Assembly (NCBI GenBank): GCA_935421135.1
Contig: OW285188.1
Location: forward strand, 15,167,233 to 15,231,232
From: Bugulina stolonifera
Taxonomy: Eukaryota > Bryozoa > Gymnolaemata > Cheilostomatida > Bugulidae
Length of the DNA stretch: 64,000 nt
Direction of reading: 5' to 3'
Numbering within the stretch: the stretch's first letter is position 1; every line of letters begins with the position of its first letter. This document shows, piece by piece, positions 63,223-64,000 of this stretch. Under the pieces are notes generated by a model, which was not told the DNA's origin, did not search any database, and saw only the letters and a list, made by a program, of their open reading frames with translations. The position numbers and the translations under genes are program-made.

Positions 63223-63679
63223 ATGGATTCAGTAAGTGTAGCGGACGAACAGTCAGTTAGCTGTCGGAGAAAGTCAAGGATAATAGTACATCAGCCTCAC
63301 CTACATGTAAATAAAGAAAATACACTCAAAACGACTCATTCTAATGATCCACCTGTTAAGAAAAGCAAAAGGAAGTGGCGTAAATATGCTCGGACTGTAA
63401 TGATTACCTTGCTTGCTCAGAGGTGGAACTTTTCATATGAATTTGTCAATGGACTAGACAGTAAGTATTAGATAGGCTTACATATTATATTGTAACATAT
63501 AACCGGATGCCGAGATAGTGAAGGATTTAATATAATGTAACCGCCTTCCCACAACAGATAAACTAGAAGAGATACATCTGCAGGCAACCAAGACACTAGT
63601 AATGGGACTGCAAGACTGTGTAATTCATGTAAAAACATATGAAAACTCAGGGGCCCATTTATGTAATGCACACTACTAA
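63223..63679 (+). CDS. Unidentified small basic protein, two exons, 119 aa
   Basis: Exons 63223-63460 and 63558-63679 join in phase (donor ACA|GTAAGT, acceptor ACAACAG) to give a complete ATG-to-TAA frame. The N-terminal half is Ser/Lys-rich with a bipartite basic cluster (KKSKRKWRKYAR) typical of nuclear localisation signals, after HVNKENTLKTTHS, which contains a KEN tripeptide. The C-terminal half is probably helical (LLAQRWNFSYEFVNGLDNKL, then EIHLQATKTLVMGLQ). I do not recognise the family. A KEN box plus a nuclear signal would suit a cell-cycle-degraded nuclear protein, but that is speculation from short motifs. Further downstream exons are possible if the second exon is spliced before its stop. 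Confidence 0.45.
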
Positions 63680-64000
63680 GCTTAGTTTTTAACATTTATA
63701 CAATTTGTGTGTAATAATTGTTACTGATACATACATAATAACTGTATTCAATATCTGTATTTGCTATATAAACATTATCAATATTCATATATTTATGTTC
63801 AGAATAGAGAGACCACTCTTCAATTCACATAAGAAATAGGCTTCTTGAAAGTGTTTGTGAATACAGTAACTAATATGTTGTGAAAGCCTGCTGCTAGTGT
63901 TACATAGTTACAGGTGGCCCTAAGTTTGTATTTCTTGTACTCTTGAACTGCTCAACTTTTAATGGCATAAGTGTAGCTCAAACAAGTCATTGCTGTGAAG
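63680..64000. other. AT-rich sequence at the right edge
   Basis: No feature seen in the last 320 bases apart from AT-rich sequence that may be 3' UTR of the preceding gene. Confidence 0.4.

Overview
The window is nuclear DNA from an invertebrate animal. Its genes have short exons, canonical GT-AG splice sites and introns of about 60 bp to 5 kb in AT-rich sequence. The recognisable proteins (PRC1, SMIM7, metaxin, a sialin-type SLC17 carrier, EDEM1) are metazoan housekeeping genes. The DNA between them is filled with tRNA-derived SINEs, a CR1/L2/Rex-type LINE, hairpin elements, minisatellites and a 43-bp satellite. The sequence does not fix the phylum. A sponge or another early-branching or lophotrochozoan invertebrate would fit, but this is inference. 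Almost every real gene is split, so most long open frames are only single exons. The gene models were assembled by eye from splice sites, reading phase and remembered family sequence.

Layout. 1-5.6 kb: no firm gene, a few exon-like segments and a SINE. 5.7-14.0 kb (-): PRC1, the anaphase spindle midzone bundler, in 15 exons. 14-18.8 kb: intergenic, with a MITE-like block, an LTR-or-promoter-like block and a degenerate minisatellite. 18.8-19.6 kb (+): SMIM7, first exon not found. 20.0-24.3 kb (-): a complete 8-exon metaxin whose introns carry hairpin elements. SMIM7 and metaxin converge with only about 400 bp between their stop codons. 26.3-28.5 kb (+): an unidentified spliced gene, flanked at 24.54 and 29.75 kb by an inverted pair of related ~55-bp sequences. 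31.0-36.3 kb (-): a complete 11-exon SLC17/sialin-like transporter with a 27-bp minisatellite touching one splice acceptor. 36.3-44.4 kb: gene-poor, AT-rich, with a LINE fragment. 44.5-47.5 kb: a homogenised satellite of about 70 monomers with higher-order structure, followed by a GC-richer island and by diverged monomers in the opposite orientation that run up to the start codon of the next gene. 49.0-59.8 kb (+): EDEM1 in 11 exons, whose first intron holds a LINE with both reading frames intact and a SINE meeting its tail. 60-64 kb: fragments of unidentified genes, including a complete-looking two-exon small basic protein at 63.2-63.7 kb.

The genes do not form one pathway. PRC1 acts in cytokinesis, metaxin in mitochondrial outer-membrane biogenesis, SLC17 in lysosomal or vesicular anion transport and EDEM1 in ER-associated degradation. 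The most novel observations concern the repeats. First, the LINE has an in-phase G GGA AAC heptamer six bases into the ORF1/ORF2 overlap and no early ATG for ORF2, suggesting -1 frameshifting. Second, the satellite pairs a homogenised array with an old inverted array adjoining EDEM1. Third, a minisatellite carries spare in-frame copies of a transporter splice acceptor.
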